Shown here one piece after another: positions 51,774-53,840 of a stretch of 53,840 nt of DNA (position 1 is its first letter; every line of letters starts with the position of its first letter). The translations under genes and the position numbers were made by a program. The stretch comes from Erysipelotrichaceae bacterium. GTDB taxonomy: Bacteria > Bacillota_I > Bacilli_A > Erysipelotrichales > Erysipelotrichaceae. The notes beneath the pieces are model-generated. The model worked only from the letters and a program-made list of their open reading frames with translations, did no database searches and had not been told where the DNA came from. The DNA is taken from the NCBI GenBank assembly GCA_017473265.1, contig JAFULQ010000019.1, positions 1 through 53,840 on the forward strand, read 5' to 3'.

Positions 51774-52265
51774 ATGAAAACAATTTATTTAGCAGGAGGA
51801 TGCTTTTGGGGCATTCAAAAATATATGGATCAATTTGAAGGTATAATCGAAACAACCGTCGGATATGCCAATGGTTTTACAGAATATCCAAAATACGAAG
51901 ATGTAAAAGCACAAAAAACAGGACACAGCGAAACAGTAAAAGTCGACTACAATGAACAAGTAATTACATTAGCAGAAATCTTAAAACACTTTTATGTAGT
52001 AATCGACCCAACTTCATTAAATAAACAAGGTGAAGATGAAGGCTCATCCTATCGCTGTGGAATTTATTATACAGATGAAAAAGATTCATTAACCATTCAA
52101 GAAATAACAAATCTAGAACAAGCAAAATACGATAAACCATTTGTAATTGAAATTGAACCACTAAAAAATTACTACTTAGCAGAAAATTATCATCAAAAAT
52201 ACTTAGACAAAAACCCAACAGGATATTGTCATATCGATGCTTGTTACTTCAATAAAAACCACTAA
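51774..52265 (+). CDS. msrA: Peptide methionine sulfoxide reductase A
   Basis: Repair enzyme reducing methionine-S-sulfoxide, 163 aa. The catalytic motif AGGCFWGIQKYM (7-18) carries the active Cys10; VGYANGF and GHSETVKVDY are further family motifs; the end ENYHQKYLDKNPTGYCHID includes a Cys that may be the resolving residue. No MsrB domain is fused. GGTGGA precedes ATG 51774, in the gap after proC. Confidence 0.93.
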   Translation: MKTIYLAGGCFWGIQKYMDQFEGIIETTVGYANGFTEYPKYEDVKAQKTGHSETVKVDYNEQVITLAEILKHFYVVIDPTSLNKQGEDEGSSYRCGIYYTDEKDSLTIQEITNLEQAKYDKPFVIEIEPLKNYYLAENYHQKYLDKNPTGYCHIDACYFNKNH

Positions 52266-52279
52266 ATTAGTAAAAAAAT

Positions 52280-52330
52280 AAAAGTAGACATACATACAGT
52301 TCAAAAACTTAAAGTATGTCTACTTTTTCT
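52280..52330. terminator. Long bidirectional terminator between msrA and the YwaF-like gene
   Basis: At least 13-bp stem AAAGTAGACATAC/GTATGTCTACTTT (52281-52293, 52314-52326). The 20-base loop contains a further 4-bp stem AGTT/AACT. T-runs lie on both sides. Confidence 0.72.
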
Positions 52331-52343
52331 TATGTTTAAATTA

Positions 52344-53099
52344 TCAATTATCAAGCTCTTTTTTATCTTTAAGATACCATGGCAAATACGCCACACCAAA
52401 CAATACCGTTATAGCAAATGCCATAATACAAAGTCTCAATACAAAATTAGGTGGTAATATATCCAAAATTGATGGAGCCGCTTCAGGACGAGCCATATAC
52501 AAATAATTCGCTCCAGATCCAATTATCTGATTCGCGTTATATGCAATAATTGCCATAATTACTAAAGCAACATATGACTTCACCATCGATTGAATCGTAG
52601 GACGCATTTTATGAACAAACATCATGTAGAAAATCGCAATAAATCCTCCAATATGTTCAATCCAAAATTGATAATATCGAAACCTTGTTGGACCTGTGTA
52701 TGATATAACCGCAGGCGTTAATAAAGCAAAAACAGATCCAGCAAATAACCAAAAGTATGAAATGTCAAACAATGTTTGTGATTTTCCAATAACCATAAAA
52801 CTACAAAATATAGCTACCCACCCACAAACAGCAATAGGTAAATGCTCTACTGGATTAGGTCCCAACGAAGGCATACCCACAAGTCTCCAATAATACGACA
52901 TTTCAGAAATAATTAAAGTAAATGCAATAATATATCGAATACTCATATCCATTTTAGAATCACGAAGTGTATCCTTATATCGATACATTAAATAAATTAA
53001 CACAAACATAATGACAATTGGCAAAATATGAGCTAATGTAAATATTTCAAATTCAATTTCCGTTCCTGCACCAAAAAAATATGTCATAAATTCTTTCAT
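52344..53099 (-). CDS. YwaF/TIGR02206-family membrane protein
   Basis: A 251-aa integral membrane protein with seven or so helices. HLPIAVCGWVAIFCSFMV, LFAGSVFALLTPAVI and GANYLYMARPEAA are the conserved segments of the YwaF family (TMEM164-like), whose role in bacteria is unknown. GGTGA lies 8 bases before ATG 53099; the frame could be extended to TTG 53114 but that overlaps the ribosome site. Single gene. Confidence 0.8.
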   Translation of the reverse strand: MKEFMTYFFGAGTEIEFEIFTLAHILPIVIMFVLIYLMYRYKDTLRDSKMDMSIRYIIAFTLIISEMSYYWRLVGMPSLGPNPVEHLPIAVCGWVAIFCSFMVIGKSQTLFDISYFWLFAGSVFALLTPAVISYTGPTRFRYYQFWIEHIGGFIAIFYMMFVHKMRPTIQSMVKSYVALVIMAIIAYNANQIIGSGANYLYMARPEAAPSILDILPPNFVLRLCIMAFAITVLFGVAYLPWYLKDKKELDN

Positions 53100-53291
53100 A
53101 GTTTGTATCACCAATCAAATTATAGCATTATATTCTTCTAATATATTAACAATACAAAAAACTTTAATTAAATACATATTTAAACATTACTTATACCTAA
53201 AAAAAACATTGAAATTAATTTTTAATTCACTTACGCTTATCATAGGACGTCCAAATACTATGATTTTACTGTTTTACAGGAGGAAATTACA

Positions 53292-53840
53292 ATGAAGAAA
53301 GTTTTAGATACTTATTCAAGTAAAAATGATATTAATATAAAGCAGATTGTAGCTTATAAAGCCAACATACTTGAAATCGAAGAGTATAAAGATGGGTTTA
53401 CTAAAGAAGCAACAATGAATGTAATGAGTGTAACAAAATCTATAACATCATTATTGATAGGTATTGCTATAGACCAAGGTTTGATAAAAAGCGTTGATGA
53501 CTTTGTGATGGACTATTATAAGGAAACTTACACTCCTAAAAGAGGTGAGCAAACTATTTATAAAGTCACTATCAAACATTTACTTACCATGACAGCACCC
53601 TATAAAGGAAAGAGTGAACCTTGGAAAAAGGTTTGCACATCCCAAGATTGGACACTAACAACAATGGATATTTTAGGTGGCCGAAATGGTATTACTAATG
53701 AATTCAGATATCATACTCTCGGTGTTCAAATCCTTTTGGGAATTATCAGAATTACAAGTGGTATGAATGTACTTGATTTTGCTAATGAATACCTTTTTAA
53801 GCCTTTAGGGATTACACCTAGAAGCAATGCAGGTTGCGAA
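53292..53840 (+). CDS. Serine hydrolase, beta-lactamase (class C/PBP) family (3' end cut)
   Basis: 183 codons are open to the window edge. The catalytic SxxK motif appears in MSVTKSITSLLIGIAIDQG (Ser47 and Lys50), followed by LLTMTAP, and a YHTLGVQILLGIIRITSG segment that matches the YxN-like region of the beta-lactamase-like (PF00144) family. No signal peptide, so it would act in the cytoplasm, for example as an esterase or amidase. AGGAGG at 53278-53283 is 8 bases before ATG. The end of the protein is outside the window. Confidence 0.8.
   Translation, partial: MKKVLDTYSSKNDINIKQIVAYKANILEIEEYKDGFTKEATMNVMSVTKSITSLLIGIAIDQGLIKSVDDFVMDYYKETYTPKRGEQTIYKVTIKHLLTMTAPYKGKSEPWKKVCTSQDWTLTTMDILGGRNGITNEFRYHTLGVQILLGIIRITSGMNVLDFANEYLFKPLGITPRSNAGCE

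Noticed and set aside
53246-53253. GGACGTCC palindrome upstream of the serine hydrolase
   Set aside because: Only 8 bp and single copy; too little to call an operator.
1-53840. CRISPR arrays, tRNA or rRNA genes, insertion sequences, prophage genes
   Set aside because: Looked for repeats, cloverleaf-type sequences, transposase and integrase motifs; none were found by eye.

Overview
The window is AT-rich, tightly packed bacterial chromosome. Nearly every gene has a strong AGGAGG-type ribosome binding site, TGA is used only as a stop, and most transcription units end in a short hairpin next to a T-run. Together with a lone butyrate kinase, Feo iron uptake with its small Cys-rich partner, FAD/4Fe-4S enoate reductases, an aldo/keto reductase with two 4Fe-4S motifs, a PhnCDE-type transporter, a FatA-type thioesterase, and no respiratory complexes, this suggests a fermentative anaerobic Bacillota, perhaps a gut Erysipelotrichia or related lineage. 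The taxon is inference. No rRNA, tRNA, CRISPR array, insertion sequence or prophage was seen, and no gene-free stretch exceeds 300 bases (the longest, 44267-44484, holds two promoters and an orphan hairpin).

Layout. 1-510: start of an RsgI/SEAL-like lipoprotein. 0.6-11 kb: M24 peptidase, MATE exporter, PHP phosphatase, butyrate kinase, AIM24 protein, M42 aminopeptidase with a second MATE, a rubrerythrin-VIT1 iron protein and an alanine/Na+ symporter. 11-16 kb: GNAT enzyme with a membrane protein, and two tandem enoate-reductase-type flavoenzymes. 16.2-19 kb: HAD phosphatase, lipoprotein and acyl-ACP thioesterase operon, and a DUF1292 protein. 19-21.5 kb: feoA-feoB-Cys-rich protein, with three copies of a GTTAG-N6-CTAAC operator. 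21.5-24.5 kb: ribokinase, methyltransferase and MATE operon.

24.5-27.3 kb is the most accessory-looking part: a small His/Cys protein, a tiny membrane protein coupled to an XRE regulator, a PH/GRAM-like protein, and a two-gene module in which an HTH domain is fused to a DUF3990 (ADP-ribosyltransferase-like) domain and overlaps a partner gene by 4 bp. A 15-bp-arm palindrome covers its -35 box. I regard it as a candidate self-regulated toxin-antitoxin or defence module.

27.6-37 kb: a ten-gene Mrp-like cation/proton antiporter operon (E, F, G, DUF4040, B, C and four separate antiporter-like subunits) in which MrpA is split and no redox module is attached. 37-44.3 kb: M28 aminopeptidase, a cytosolic-looking 5'-nucleotidase and a PhnDCEE transporter without C-P bond cleavage genes. 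44.4-53.8 kb: an MFS transporter on an apparently leaderless transcript, MBL/small membrane protein/aldo-keto reductase operon, TGS-uridine kinase, a fourth MATE, proC-msrA, a YwaF-type membrane protein, and the start of a serine beta-lactamase-family gene.

Coordinates use starts chosen by ribosome binding sites, so several genes are shorter than their longest open frame. All family names are from reading protein motifs by eye; no database search was run.
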